Both the position numbers and the translations under genes were made by a program. Of a stretch of 64,000 nucleotides of DNA, positions 16,485 to 26,533 are shown in pieces (positions within the stretch are counted from its first letter, which is position 1; each line of letters opens with the position of its first letter). Source of the DNA: Deltaproteobacteria bacterium (GTDB lineage: Bacteria > Desulfobacterota > Binatia > HRBIN30 > JACQVA1); the NCBI GenBank assembly GCA_016178705.1, contig JACOST010000033.1, positions 62,001 to 126,000 of the forward strand, given 5' to 3'. Under the pieces are notes generated by a model that searched no databases, was not told the origin of the DNA, and saw nothing but the letters and a program-made list of their open reading frames with translations.

Positions 16485-19154
16485 CTACTGCGGCTTCGCG
16501 AATTTCTGGATGCGGTGGTTCATCGTATCGGAGACGTAGACGTTGCCTTGGGTGTCGACGGCGATGCCGATGGGGCGGTTGAAGTCGCCGCTGCCGGAAC
16601 CGCTCTTGCCCCACGCCCCGTTGAACTCGTGGCCGGCGTAGCGCGTGAAGCGCTGGTTGTTGGAGTCGGTGGCGTACAGGTCCGTGCCCATCACGGCGAG
16701 GTAGGGCTCGGTGTAGAATTCTTCCCAGCCGAAGACCGGGAACTCTTCTTTGAAGGCGCCGGCGGCATCGAAGATCTGCACGCGGTGGTTGCCGGTATCA
16801 GCGACGATCACGCGGCCCTCGGCGTCGACAGCGATACCGACCGGCTCGATCAACTCGCCCGGCTTCGATCCATCCTTGCCCCACACTGCCTTCTGCTTGC
16901 CGTCGGAGGTGTACGCTACCACGCGTTTGTTGCCGGTGTCGGTGACGTAGACGGTGCCGTCGGGTGCGACTGCCACACCGCGTGGCCCCCACAGGCTCGG
17001 ATTCTCTTCGACCCATTGCAGCAGGAATTTTCCGTTGGCGTCGAATTTCTGCACGCGGTGGTTCCAGGTGTCGGCGACGTACACCGAACCGTCGGGGCCG
17101 ATCGCCAGGCCGCACGCGTCTTTGAATTCGCCCGGCCCGTTGCCTTCGTGGCCCCACGCGGTGATCGCATGGCCGTCGGCACCGAGCTTCTGCACGCGGT
17201 TGTTTTTCGTGTCCATCACGAAGACGTTGCCGCCGGCGTCAACCGCGATGCCACGCGGTTCGTTGAACTCGCCCAGACTCGACCCCTGTTTGCCCCAGAT
17301 GGCTTCCGCGGTGATCAACTTCGGCGATTGCGGATAACCTTTCGCTGCTGGCGGTGGATTCACCGCAATCGCCGCGAAGGTCATCCCCGGCTTCACGTCC
17401 TTGGCGATGTATGCGACCGCGTCGCTCGATCCGGTCCCGCTCCAGGCTTCGCGCGTGAAGATCCAGCGCATCAGCTTGGGCAGGTTCATCTGATTCCACG
17501 TCGGCTCCCACCAGCCGCGAATCTGGAACGGCACCTTGTCGTACTTGTCGCCGAGCGGTTGATCGAGGGCGTTGATCACGTCTTTGTTGACGATGAGGAC
17601 GGGCGTATCGACGTTGCGCACGTCGGCCGCCCAGTTGACCGGATAGTGGCGGAGGTACCAGCTGAACGGCCAGGTCGCGTCACCCGAGACAGCGAGGCGC
17701 GTTTGAGTGCCGGTGCCGAGCGTCTTCGCGATGTCGTCGACGCGGCGCATGATCATGTTGATGTCGTAGGTCGATTGCACGTACGCGAGCATCTCGCCGT
17801 GGCGGTGCTCGGCGTTCTCGTCGGGGCGTGGCGCATCGTAAAAGTAATTCGACGCGATCAGAATCCACACGGTCAGCGCGCCCACCGCCGCCAATGGTAG
17901 CGCGGTTGCCGGCCGTTTGATCGCGCCGGTGTCGATCAGCTGTCCGAACCAGATGGCGGCAAGGATCGTCAACGGCATGACCTGCGGCACCAGGAGCCAC
18001 GGCACTTTCTCTTGCGCCCAGCCGTAGAAGCAAAGGGTGCCGAGCGTCCACAGGATGACGAAGCGAGTGAAGCGGTCGGGCAGCCAGACGCGCGCCACGC
18101 CGATCTGCGCCATGCCGAGCGCGGCGATCAGCACAATCGGCGCCGCCGGTGAGCCCTGCACCAGCAGCACGACGAACGCGGCCATGGCGATGCCGGCGCC
18201 GATGCGCATGTAGCGCAAAGCCGGGTCCGGCTTCGCGGGATTGAAGAACGGTCCGAGCACCACGGCCGCGGCACCGAAGAATATCAGTGGATCATAGAAC
18301 GTGAGCTGCGGGACGTAGTACCACCACGGGCCGCCGATGCGTTTGATCGAATGCTGCCCCCACCAGTACGACAGCGCCCGAGTGACGCCGTTCCAGTTTT
18401 TCGGATGGGTGAGGAACGACGTATACAGCACCAGCCAGATGGCGGCGAAGAGCACCGCCGTGGTGATCAACGGCAGCAGCGCGCGGCGCAACAACTCGGT
18501 GCTCTCGGACACGATCGCGCCGACCGTCTTCGAGCCGTGAACGACCTCCCACACCATCATCAGCACCAGCGCGAAGAGGAGGACGGGCGTCACCACGTAC
18601 ATGTCCTCTTTGGTGCAGAAGGCGAGCGCGAGACCGGCGCCACTGATGTAGAGATGCTTGGCCGAACGACTCTCGCCGTAACGGAAGGCGAAGAAGACGG
18701 CGATCAGGTTGCACAGCGCGAGATAGATGTCGTGCCGGATGAAGCGGGTGAAGTAGTTGAACGATGGCGAGAAGGTGGCCAGCACCAGGAACATCAGTGC
18801 GGCGTTGCGTCCCAAGTAGCGGCGCAACGGCCAGGCGAAGCCGAGTATGCCCATGCCGAAGAAGACGGCGCTCAGCCGCCCGGTGAAGTCGCTGTCGCCA
18901 AACAGCCAGAGTACCAGCGCCGTGGAGTAGTACAGCACCGGTCCGTGATAGACCGGGTCGTAGTTGTAGTCGCCGACGCCCTGGTCGGTGATCTTCCAGG
19001 AGAAGAAGGCGTGGATCGATTCGTCGTGGTGATACGGGCGCACGCCGAGGATGTAGAGGCGCAGGAAGGTGGCGATCAGCAGCACGCCAATATAGAGACA
19101 TTGCTCGACGGTCAGCCGGCCGACAAATTTGCGATCGAGCACACTCTCTGTCAT
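16485..19154 (-). CDS. Agl23-type GT-C membrane protein fused to NHL beta-propeller
   Basis: An 889-residue protein. Residues ~20-560 form a polytopic domain with about 12 helices. The first loop carries PYHHDESIHAFFSWKI (GT-C acidic motif), then YDPVYHGPVLYYSTALVLWLFG. This matches the TIGR03663 'flippase activity-associated Agl23' group related to PMT/ArnT transferases that use polyprenyl-phosphate sugars. Residues ~617-889 hold six NHL-type blades (for example GIAVDAGGNVFVMDT, VYVADTWNHRVQKFDANG, VYVSDTMNHRIQKF), a beta-propeller that would lie on the outer face of the membrane. The fusion is a hallmark of this island: two more such proteins lie at 50.6-58.1 kb. Confidence 0.85.
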   Translation of the reverse strand: MTESVLDRKFVGRLTVEQCLYIGVLLIATFLRLYILGVRPYHHDESIHAFFSWKITDQGVGDYNYDPVYHGPVLYYSTALVLWLFGDSDFTGRLSAVFFGMGILGFAWPLRRYLGRNAALMFLVLATFSPSFNYFTRFIRHDIYLALCNLIAVFFAFRYGESRSAKHLYISGAGLALAFCTKEDMYVVTPVLLFALVLMMVWEVVHGSKTVGAIVSESTELLRRALLPLITTAVLFAAIWLVLYTSFLTHPKNWNGVTRALSYWWGQHSIKRIGGPWWYYVPQLTFYDPLIFFGAAAVVLGPFFNPAKPDPALRYMRIGAGIAMAAFVVLLVQGSPAAPIVLIAALGMAQIGVARVWLPDRFTRFVILWTLGTLCFYGWAQEKVPWLLVPQVMPLTILAAIWFGQLIDTGAIKRPATALPLAAVGALTVWILIASNYFYDAPRPDENAEHRHGEMLAYVQSTYDINMIMRRVDDIAKTLGTGTQTRLAVSGDATWPFSWYLRHYPVNWAADVRNVDTPVLIVNKDVINALDQPLGDKYDKVPFQIRGWWEPTWNQMNLPKLMRWIFTREAWSGTGSSDAVAYIAKDVKPGMTFAAIAVNPPPAAKGYPQSPKLITAEAIWGKQGSSLGEFNEPRGIAVDAGGNVFVMDTKNNRVQKLGADGHAITAWGHEGNGPGEFKDACGLAIGPDGSVYVADTWNHRVQKFDANGKFLLQWVEENPSLWGPRGVAVAPDGTVYVTDTGNKRVVAYTSDGKQKAVWGKDGSKPGELIEPVGIAVDAEGRVIVADTGNHRVQIFDAAGAFKEEFPVFGWEEFYTEPYLAVMGTDLYATDSNNQRFTRYAGHEFNGAWGKSGSGSGDFNRPIGIAVDTQGNVYVSDTMNHRIQKFAKPQ

Positions 19155-19254
19155 ACAATGCGCAGTTTGCCGCGCCCGCGATGCGGCACGTACAAAGGCG
19201 ATGGTGTCTATCTAGCGACCTACGGGTTGTCAACCAAGCCCGAGTTCTCCGCAT

Positions 19255-20085
19255 ATGACGACAGCGCCCAGCGCGCCCGAACTTGCTCAGGCTGAATCGC
19301 CGCTTCCTCGCGCCTCACATCTGATGCGAACCGTGGTCTTCCTTTTGCCGGTCTACAACGAGGCGGCCGGTCTCGACGCGCTGCTCGAACGCATTCGCGC
19401 GACCGCGGAACAGGAGTCATGGGCGTGCAAAGTAGTCGCCGTCAATGACGGCAGCAGCGACGATAGCAACGCGATCTTGATCCGCTGGCAAGCGCGCCTG
19501 CCGATCGAGATCGTCACCCACCGCTACAATCGCGGACTGGGTGAAACGTTGCGCGACGGCTTCGAGTGGGTCGGCGATCATTGCGCTGCCGACGATATCA
19601 TCGTGACCATGGACGCCGACGACACTCACGACCCGAGTTACGTCAAGGCGATGTTGGAGAAGATCGATGCCGGCGCCGACGTGGTGATTGCCTCGCGTTT
19701 CGAGCCCGGCGCCGAGGTGCGCGGGGTGCCGCACTATCGCGAACTGTTCAGTACCGGCGCCTACATGGTGTTGCAGAGCGCGTTGCACATTCCCGGTGTG
19801 CGCGACTACGCCTGCGGCTACCGCGCCATGCGCGCGGCGATCATTCAAACGGCGCTGCGGCGCTTCGGCGGCCGGCTAATCGAGTTGCGCGAGTGGGGAT
19901 TCATCTGTACGGCTGAGGTGCTGTGGAAGCTGAGCCGTTGCGGCGCGCGCTGCGCCGAGATCCCGTTCGTGTTGCGCTACGACCTCAAGGCCAGCCCGAG
20001 CAAGATGCGCGCGCTGCGCACGATCGCGGGTTATGGGCTGCTCGCGTGGAAGGGCGTTGGCGCGCGCCTGACGCGGCCGGCGTAG
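19255..20085 (+). CDS. GT2 glycosyltransferase
   Basis: A 276-residue GT-A enzyme with VVFLLPVYNEAAGL, VVAVNDGSSDDSNA, HRYNRGLGETLRDGF and the metal site VTMDADDTHDP. The domain layout is that of a polyprenyl-phosphate sugar synthase without membrane anchor. Two starts are possible (19255 or the internal ATG 19324 just before the Rossmann-like strand); neither has a strong Shine-Dalgarno. It is followed ten bases later by a GT-C protein on the same strand, making a likely donor/transferase pair. Confidence 0.87.
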   Translation: MTTAPSAPELAQAESPLPRASHLMRTVVFLLPVYNEAAGLDALLERIRATAEQESWACKVVAVNDGSSDDSNAILIRWQARLPIEIVTHRYNRGLGETLRDGFEWVGDHCAADDIIVTMDADDTHDPSYVKAMLEKIDAGADVVIASRFEPGAEVRGVPHYRELFSTGAYMVLQSALHIPGVRDYACGYRAMRAAIIQTALRRFGGRLIELREWGFICTAEVLWKLSRCGARCAEIPFVLRYDLKASPSKMRALRTIAGYGLLAWKGVGARLTRPA

Positions 20086-20095
20086 CGGTGCGCGC

Positions 20096-22759
20096 GTGAC
20101 CAAGCGAACCCCCGTCCTCGCGCTGTTGGCGCTGCTCGTCATCCTGGCGTTCGCGGCGGTGCTGCGGATCTATAACCTGCGCGACACGCCGGCGGGCTTG
20201 TTCTGCGACGAGGCCGCGCTCGGCTACAACGCGTTCGCCATCGGCACCACCGGCTACGACGAGAACGGCGAGCACTTCCCGCTATTCATCTGGTCGTTCG
20301 GCGGCTACAAGAATCCCGTCTACATCTATTCGGCGATCTTGCCGATTCGCTTGTTCGGACTCGACGAGTTCAGTTTGCGCCTGACCTCGGCGTTGTTCGG
20401 ACTCGGCACGATCATCGTCGTCTTCTTCCTCTGCCGCGAACTGTTCTCGACCGGCGTCGGGTTGCTCGCGGCGCTCGCGCTGGCGGTCTGTCCGTGGCAC
20501 TTGCACTTCAGTCGCATCGCCTTCGAGCTGATTTCGCTTCCGTTCCTGTTCTCGCTCGGGTTGCTGTTTCTCGTGCGCTATACGAAAGGACGCCGAACCC
20601 TGGCGGTGGCGTTCTTCTTCTTTGGCGCCTGCCTGTACGCTTATGCGATCGCCAAACTGTTCGTGCCGGTGTTCCTGGTCGGGTTCGGGCTGCTCTACAT
20701 CGATCAGTTGTTGAAGCGCTGGCGCGAGACCTTTCTCGCGGCGATCGTGCTCGCCGCCACGGTCGCCCCGGTGGTCCACTTCGATTTGACCCATCAGCAG
20801 GGCGACCAGTACTTCCGCACCACGTCGTTTCTGCGGCCCGGCATGCCGCTAGAAGAAATCGCGCGGCACTTTGCCCGCAACTATGCGCAGTTCTTCTCGC
20901 CGGTGTTTCTATTCCAGCACGGCGATGAAATCTCGCGCCACGCGGTGAAGGGTCACGGCGAACTCTACCCGGCGTTCCTCCCGGTTCTGTTGCTCGGTGG
21001 ATTGGTGGCGCTGGTGCGGCGCGATCGGGCGTCGAAGCTGGTGCTGCTCTGGCTCGCACTCTATCCCGGCGGCGCGAGTCTGATGAACGAGATCCCGAGT
21101 GCGACCCGCGGCTTCATCGGCGTGGTGCCGCTCTGCATCTTGGCCGGACTCGGCGCCGGCAGCGTGCTGTGGGCGATCGCGTGGATCGGCCGCAAACGGC
21201 TCATCATCATCCCGTTGCAAGCCGCTGCGCTCGCCGCCGCCGGCTATGTGCTGGTGCCGCAGGTGTTGCACTACCTCGATCTCTACTTCAACGAGTACCC
21301 GAAGTACTCGGCGCCGACCTACGGCGGCTTTCAGTACGGCTATCGCGACCTCGTGAAGTACATGGAGCCGGAGCGCGGCAATTACCGGCAGCTCATGTGG
21401 ACGGCGACCGAGGTCAATCAGCCTTACATCTTCGCGCTCTTCTATCGCCAGACCGATCCGCTCCAGTTCCGTCACGCGCAGGACCCCGGTTACCTCATCC
21501 TCGAGCCGATGGAGACGACGCGCTACGACCTCTCGACGCCGATCCTCTACGCGCTGCGCGAGTCGGAGCTGCGTTTCTTCAGCGACTACACGGTGAAGCA
21601 ACGCATCGTCGCACCCGGCGGGCAGACCGAGTTCGTGATCGCCGAAGTGCGCGCGCGCCGTACCTATCTGACGCAGTGGCTCAGCCTCGGCTTGTTCGAG
21701 AATATGGAGGGCGCCGGGCTGCGCCGCGATGAGATCCAACCGTCCGACGTCCGCAAAGACCGCTTCACCGGCGTCTTCGGCGATATCTACTGGCGGCGCG
21801 TGCAACAGGCGTATCTGCGCATCGATCTCAATCAGTTCTATCAATCCGCCGACAAACGCCATCCCGGCAATCCCGAATACGTGTGCGCCTACAACTACAC
21901 CTCGGTGCGATCGCCGAAGACGCAGTCGGTGTTCCTCGAATTGATTGGCTCGGACGATTACGCGCGCATCTGGCTCAACGGCACGCTGCTGACCCCGGCG
22001 CCGTTGATGCTCGGCGATAAGCCGAAACGGCGGCCGATCGATTTGGTCGAGGGCGACAACGCGCTGCTGCTCAAAAGTTGCGAGAGCGTCGGCGATTGGT
22101 ACTTTGCCGCTCGCATCACCGACAATGAAGGCCGCGACATCCCCGGTATCGAAGGTCACGCCGACTTCCCGCCCGAGACGGCCGCACACAAGCGGCCGCA
22201 CACTCCGCCACCGCCGGCCGCCGATGTGCAAGTGATCGAAGGCTTCGATGGCATCGAGCACTTTGGCCACACCCAGAATCCCTACATCGACTATCGCGGC
22301 GGCACTGAATCGTGGTGGTCGTACATGGGCGACGCCGACGCTCAGGTTGAATGGCGCACCGCGGTGGTGCCCGCAAAGAAGACGACGGTGGCCGTGTTCA
22401 CCGCGTCGTTGGGTGAGGAGCAAGGCGCCGCCGACTTGTACGTCAATGGCGAGTTGGCGTTGAGCTTCGAAACCGACGATCAAACCGGCCTGCACCTCGC
22501 GGAGCGCAACGGCTACCGCTGGGTGTTCGTGCAGAAAGCCATGGCCGGCGGCAATTCGGGCGTCGTCTATCTCACCGTGCCGGCGTCGGCGGTGACGCCC
22601 GGCAAACCGTTGGACCTCAAGGTGGTGTTTTCGAGCGGACCGCCGCACGCGTGGTTCATGATCAAGGACTACCGTGACACGGCCGCGCACGAAGGTGTGA
22701 CGCCGGCCGCCGCGGCCGCCGTCGGCCGCGAGGATTGGAAGGAAAACGAGGGGACCTGA
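20096..22759 (+). CDS. GT-C (PMT/GT39-like) membrane glycosyltransferase with C-terminal beta domain
   Basis: An 887-residue protein starting with GTG ten bases after the GT2 gene. Residues ~8-400 hold about 11 hydrophobic helices. The first outer loop has GLFCDEAALGYNAFAIGTTG with the Asp-Glu pair expected for GT-C catalysis. PWHLHFSRIAFEL is a conserved PMT-like segment. The C-terminal ~480 residues are soluble, with beta-rich repeats (VFLELIGSDDYARIWLNG; AADLYVNGELALSFE) that look like two carbohydrate-binding sandwiches. It overlaps the next GT2 by one base (TGATG), so three genes 19255-23694 form an operon. Confidence 0.85.
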   Translation: MTKRTPVLALLALLVILAFAAVLRIYNLRDTPAGLFCDEAALGYNAFAIGTTGYDENGEHFPLFIWSFGGYKNPVYIYSAILPIRLFGLDEFSLRLTSALFGLGTIIVVFFLCRELFSTGVGLLAALALAVCPWHLHFSRIAFELISLPFLFSLGLLFLVRYTKGRRTLAVAFFFFGACLYAYAIAKLFVPVFLVGFGLLYIDQLLKRWRETFLAAIVLAATVAPVVHFDLTHQQGDQYFRTTSFLRPGMPLEEIARHFARNYAQFFSPVFLFQHGDEISRHAVKGHGELYPAFLPVLLLGGLVALVRRDRASKLVLLWLALYPGGASLMNEIPSATRGFIGVVPLCILAGLGAGSVLWAIAWIGRKRLIIIPLQAAALAAAGYVLVPQVLHYLDLYFNEYPKYSAPTYGGFQYGYRDLVKYMEPERGNYRQLMWTATEVNQPYIFALFYRQTDPLQFRHAQDPGYLILEPMETTRYDLSTPILYALRESELRFFSDYTVKQRIVAPGGQTEFVIAEVRARRTYLTQWLSLGLFENMEGAGLRRDEIQPSDVRKDRFTGVFGDIYWRRVQQAYLRIDLNQFYQSADKRHPGNPEYVCAYNYTSVRSPKTQSVFLELIGSDDYARIWLNGTLLTPAPLMLGDKPKRRPIDLVEGDNALLLKSCESVGDWYFAARITDNEGRDIPGIEGHADFPPETAAHKRPHTPPPPAADVQVIEGFDGIEHFGHTQNPYIDYRGGTESWWSYMGDADAQVEWRTAVVPAKKTTVAVFTASLGEEQGAADLYVNGELALSFETDDQTGLHLAERNGYRWVFVQKAMAGGNSGVVYLTVPASAVTPGKPLDLKVVFSSGPPHAWFMIKDYRDTAAHEGVTPAAAAAVGREDWKENEGT

Positions 22760-23694
22760 TGTACCAAGGGCGGCGCGTCGCGGCGGTCGTCCCGGCGTAC
22801 AAAGAGGCGCGGCACATCGCGGAAGTCATCCGCCGCATGCCGCAGTGGATCGACGACATTGTCGTGGTCGACGATTGCAGCGACGACGACACCGCGCGCG
22901 TGGCCGTCGACGTTGGCGATGCGCGCGTGCAGGTGATCCGCAATCCGCAACGGCAAGGGGTCGGCGGCGCCACGGTGGCGGGCTGGCGTCAGGCGCTCGC
23001 CGTAAACGCCGACATCGCTGTGAAGGTCGATGGCGATGGGCAGATGGCGCCCGAGCGCATCGGGGAGTTGCTCGCGCCGCTGATCGAGCAGAACTACGAC
23101 TACGCCAAGGGCAATCGCTTTCTCGACACGGTGGCGTTGCGCCAGATGCCGCCGGTGCGCTTGCTCGGCAACTTTCTCCTCACCTTCCTCACCAAGCTGG
23201 CGTCGGGTTACTGGAGCATCTTCGATCCCCAGAACGGCTTCGTCGCCATCACCGCCGACGCGCTACGCCGGCTCGACCTCGATCGGCTGACGCGCGACTT
23301 CTTCTTCGAGAACGACGTGCTCATTCATCTCAACGTCCATAGTTGTCGGGTGAAGGACGTGGCGATCCCGGCGCAGTACGGCAGCGAGGAATCGAAACTC
23401 CGCATCGAGCGCGTGCTGTTCACCTTCCCCTGGTCGTTGTTCAAAGGCTTCTGGTTCCGCGTCTACGAGAAGTATGTCGTGCGCGACTTCTCCGCCATCG
23501 GCGTGTTCTGGTGCGCTGGCGCGCCGCTGCTGACATGGGGCGTGGCCTTCGGCCTCTACACGTGGGCGAAATCGATCGCGACCGGTCACGTGTCGACCAC
23601 CGGCACCGTGATGCTCAGTGTGCTGCCGTTCTTGGTGGGCTTTCAGTTAGTGCTGCAGGCGATCATTTTGGAAATTCGCGAAAGCCCGCGCTGA
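22759..23694 (+). CDS. GT2 glycosyltransferase with C-terminal membrane helices
   Basis: A 311-residue enzyme. The GT-A part (1-230) shows VAAVVPAYKEARHI, VVVDDCSDDDT, PQRQGVGGATVAGW and the metal-binding VKVDGDGQMAPE. Two hydrophobic segments near the C-terminus (~255-305, VFWCAGAPLLTWGVAFG and MLSVLPFLVGFQLVLQAII) are typical of the GtrB/ArnC-like polyprenyl-phosphate sugar synthases. Its start overlaps the upstream GT-C stop as TGATG, showing coupled translation. It likely charges the lipid carrier for its neighbour. Confidence 0.88.
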   Translation: MYQGRRVAAVVPAYKEARHIAEVIRRMPQWIDDIVVVDDCSDDDTARVAVDVGDARVQVIRNPQRQGVGGATVAGWRQALAVNADIAVKVDGDGQMAPERIGELLAPLIEQNYDYAKGNRFLDTVALRQMPPVRLLGNFLLTFLTKLASGYWSIFDPQNGFVAITADALRRLDLDRLTRDFFFENDVLIHLNVHSCRVKDVAIPAQYGSEESKLRIERVLFTFPWSLFKGFWFRVYEKYVVRDFSAIGVFWCAGAPLLTWGVAFGLYTWAKSIATGHVSTTGTVMLSVLPFLVGFQLVLQAIILEIRESPR

Positions 23695-23723
23695 CTGCGG
23701 CAACACGCGATCTTCTTTGAAGC

Positions 23724-23803
23724 GTAGGGGCGATGCATGCATCGCCCTCCGTCTTCTCCACACTGGACACGTCAATTCGCGGGCGACGCATGCGTCGCCC
23801 TAC
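23724..23803. repeat. 80-bp element of two perfect palindromes with inverted ends
   Basis: GGGCGATGCATGCATCGCCC (23728-23747) and GGGCGACGCATGCGTCGCCC (23781-23800) are two perfect 20-base palindromes, framed by GTAG at the left and CTAC at the right. The element resembles a mobile non-autonomous inverted repeat. Confidence 0.75.
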
Positions 23804-24038
23804 AGGAACCGGGACATCTGGTGGGAAGCAGCCTTCGTAGGGTCCGCTGCGCGGACCGTCCTCAGTCACAAACCTCCGACGCCCCTCGATGCGCACCGCC
23901 TCGGTACGATGCCTTCGGCATCTACTCGGTGCCGCTACTCGGGGAAACGGTTTCTTTCTTGCACCACTTCCGCGTTCGCCCGAGTGGATCGCGAGGCGAT
24001 CGTATCGAGGGCTTCACTGTGCAAAGCCGGAGAGTCGC
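23804..24038. other. Hairpin-rich non-coding stretch
   Basis: Between two convergent gene clusters I see no conserved ORF. It holds at least two further hairpins: GGTCCGC-TGC..GCGGACC (23841-23857) and GATGCC-TTC-GGCATC (23908-23922). These may terminate transcription or be decayed repeats of the same kind as the neighbouring palindromic element. Confidence 0.5.
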
Positions 24039-26474
24039 TCACCGCGGTTTGGTGACGCGATAGAACGGCAGCAGCTCCAAATGATTCGCGCCCGGCGCGC
24101 GCCAGCGCGCACGTAGGCCGGGGCTTTCATTGGTCTCCATGTGGGCGGTGATCGTGATCGTGTGCGCGCCGGGCGCGAGATGTAGCGCGTTGCCGGCCGC
24201 ACGAACGCCATCGATGCTCAGCTCCGCGTGCGATTGGCGGAAGTCGAAACGGACGAATGTCTGCAGCTCCTGCTCGACGCCCCACATCGCCTCCCAGGTG
24301 ACGCGGCAGGGCGCCGGGTCGTGACTCTCGGTGATGCGACAGGCGTCGGGCATCAGCGCGTAGTCGATCACCGGCTCGATACGATCAAGGAACGGCTCGG
24401 CCTCTTCGCCGTGATAGTAACGCGCGCGCACCCCGCCTTGACCGATCCATTGAATGTGGGGGTCGGAAGTTCGCGACTCGGCGAGCACGACGTGGCAGCC
24501 GATGAAGTGCACGCCCGCATGATCGGGCGCGTTGATTGCTTCGCACTCGGTGTTGGGAAACTGTTCGGTGAGGAACGCGGCGAGGTCGTTGGACGCGTAC
24601 GGGTCTTCCATCAGGACGTACAAGTTGCGGCCGCGCCACGGCGCGGCTTGGTCGACGAGCAGCGGCTGCAGGTCGGTGGTCATCATGCCCGGGACGCGGC
24701 TACCGCGCAGCCATTCGTAGTCGCTGGGGAGAAAAAAGTTGTCGATGTCCGCTACCAACAACAGATACGCGTCGTTCGGCAGCGCGCGCAGGTATTCCAG
24801 AGCCACGGTGTACTGGTTGTGAAAACCCGCGCGCACTTCCGGCGCGTTGATCATCTTGCGGAAGTACACGTCGATGTTGCGCGCGTAGCCGACCACCAGT
24901 GTAATCCCGAGCAGTCCGAGGAAGACGCGTTGCCCACGCGCGTTGGTGCCGACGACCTCGCGTACGCGCTCGAGCAGGAGCGCGATTAACACGAAGATGA
25001 TCGGAATCACTTGCTGCAGCCGGCGCACGTCGAGGTTGTGCACGAACACCGCGCCGCCCAACATCATCAGCAGGAACACGGCGGCGATGTAGCCCTGCTG
25101 CCGGCGCCGCGGGTAGCCGAGGCAGTAAAACAACGCGACCGTGAACAGCGCGCCGCTGGCCGGATCGAGCATCGGCGCGCGCGGCAGGTTCATCGTCACC
25201 CAATCTTCCCCGACGTGGTGAAAGATCATCGCGCTGTCGCGCAGCCGCACCAGGCGTTGCTTCATCACGTGCGCGAAGGATTGGCTGTAGTAGTCGGAGT
25301 CGGCGAGCGAGCGATTGGCGGCCTCGACATAGTAGGTCAGCCCGCCGGGCGAGCGGTTGACGACGTTGAGCAACGGAATCGCCGGCACCAGATACGCGAG
25401 CGCGACGATGCCGCTGGCTAAGACTTGACGCTGCAGCCACGTGCGCGTCCGCTGTCGTCGCGACGGCGTCAGGGCCGCACGGTACCGTCGCACATCGACG
25501 ATCAGCGACCCCAGCAGGAAAATGCCGACCAGGACCGTCGTGCCGCGGTAACCGGCGTAAGCGAACAGCGTGGAGGCGGCAATGAATCCGATCCACGGGT
25601 AGAACGCTAGCCGGCTGTCGCGCCGCGCCCGCACCAGGAGGTAGAGCACGACCACGACCAGGAAGGTCGTGAAGTAAATGTTGTGGGCATAGCGTGCGTA
25701 GATCAGGTGCCAGTGGCAGACCACGAACAGCAACGCGACGGCGAGCGCGACCGTGCGCGAGACCAGGCAGCGCAATAGAAAATAGAGCGGCACAACTGTG
25801 AGCGCGCTGAAGATGGTGAACGGCACCCGCAACGCCGTGAGGTTGGCACCGCCAATGGCGAGCCCGGCCGCCGCCAGCCAGCGGTCGAACAGAAACTCCC
25901 ACGGCCGCGCGCCGCGGAGAATGTCCCACGCGGCTTGGCCGGTCTGCGGCTCCTCGATCGCGCAGATGCCGCCGGGCGGCGGGAAGTAGCCGTAACGATA
26001 GAAGCGCAACGCGAAGGCGAGCACGACGACTGCGAGCAACGCCCAGCGTTCCCAGCCCGGCATCGCGTCGCGCCCGGTGGTGAACGGCCGCTCGCGCCAA
26101 TCGGCGAGCGCGATGCCGATCGACCACAGCGCAATCCCCAACACTGCGAGCGGTGCCCACCGATCGAAGCTCGCTTCCCAGTGCTCGGCGAGCCGGTTGG
26201 TCGCGGCAGCGGCCACCACCATGCCAGCGAGCGCGACGGCAACCCCGGCGACCCGCCGCCATTGCGATCGAGCGTGCATGATCACGATATCGTCCGACTC
26301 CGCAGGCGGCGCACCGAGCCGTCGCGCCAGTGCGAGCGCGGCGATCACCAACACCGCACTGGCGAGCGGCCACTGACTGTGGGCGTGGATCGATGCTTCA
26401 GCCCACACCAAGGCGATCGCGCCCACGCTCAGCAACACCCGGTGTCGTGTCGTGTCGTGCATCAATCGGGGCAC
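24039..26474 (-). CDS. GT-C-like polytopic membrane protein with C-terminal beta domain
   Basis: An 811-residue protein. It starts at GTG 26474 (GAAGG upstream); the ATG at 26462 is an alternative. About 13-14 hydrophobic segments fill residues 10-520. An acidic loop GGICAIEEPQTGQAAWDIL follows the fifth segment, as in PMT-like enzymes, and CHWHLIYARYAHNIYF is the PMT-like second motif. The soluble C-terminus (~660-811) ends in a beta domain: IDGVRAAGNALHLAPGAHT, then LRARWRAPGANHLELLPFYRV. The same ending is seen in the proteins at 34.2 and 47.1 kb. Function is inferred as glycan transfer outside the membrane; substrate unknown. Confidence 0.78.
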   Translation of the reverse strand: MPRLMHDTTRHRVLLSVGAIALVWAEASIHAHSQWPLASAVLVIAALALARRLGAPPAESDDIVIMHARSQWRRVAGVAVALAGMVVAAAATNRLAEHWEASFDRWAPLAVLGIALWSIGIALADWRERPFTTGRDAMPGWERWALLAVVVLAFALRFYRYGYFPPPGGICAIEEPQTGQAAWDILRGARPWEFLFDRWLAAAGLAIGGANLTALRVPFTIFSALTVVPLYFLLRCLVSRTVALAVALLFVVCHWHLIYARYAHNIYFTTFLVVVVLYLLVRARRDSRLAFYPWIGFIAASTLFAYAGYRGTTVLVGIFLLGSLIVDVRRYRAALTPSRRQRTRTWLQRQVLASGIVALAYLVPAIPLLNVVNRSPGGLTYYVEAANRSLADSDYYSQSFAHVMKQRLVRLRDSAMIFHHVGEDWVTMNLPRAPMLDPASGALFTVALFYCLGYPRRRQQGYIAAVFLLMMLGGAVFVHNLDVRRLQQVIPIIFVLIALLLERVREVVGTNARGQRVFLGLLGITLVVGYARNIDVYFRKMINAPEVRAGFHNQYTVALEYLRALPNDAYLLLVADIDNFFLPSDYEWLRGSRVPGMMTTDLQPLLVDQAAPWRGRNLYVLMEDPYASNDLAAFLTEQFPNTECEAINAPDHAGVHFIGCHVVLAESRTSDPHIQWIGQGGVRARYYHGEEAEPFLDRIEPVIDYALMPDACRITESHDPAPCRVTWEAMWGVEQELQTFVRFDFRQSHAELSIDGVRAAGNALHLAPGAHTITITAHMETNESPGLRARWRAPGANHLELLPFYRVTKPR

Positions 26475-26533
26475 TCGAGCCTTCGATCTCGGGGGTGCGG
26501 GGCTTTTCGCAAGAATGGAGCGACCTCCCTACT

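Noticed and set aside
16422-17900. A 492-codon plus-strand frame inside the first NHL-propeller gene
   Set aside because: It mirrors the repeated propeller DNA in another frame, giving a false repeat protein; the opposite strand has real NHL motifs and membrane helices.
20909-22690. A 593-codon minus-strand frame opposite the GT-C gene at 20.1-22.8 kb
   Set aside because: No recognisable motif and composition typical of antisense frames; the opposite gene has good motifs and coupled starts.
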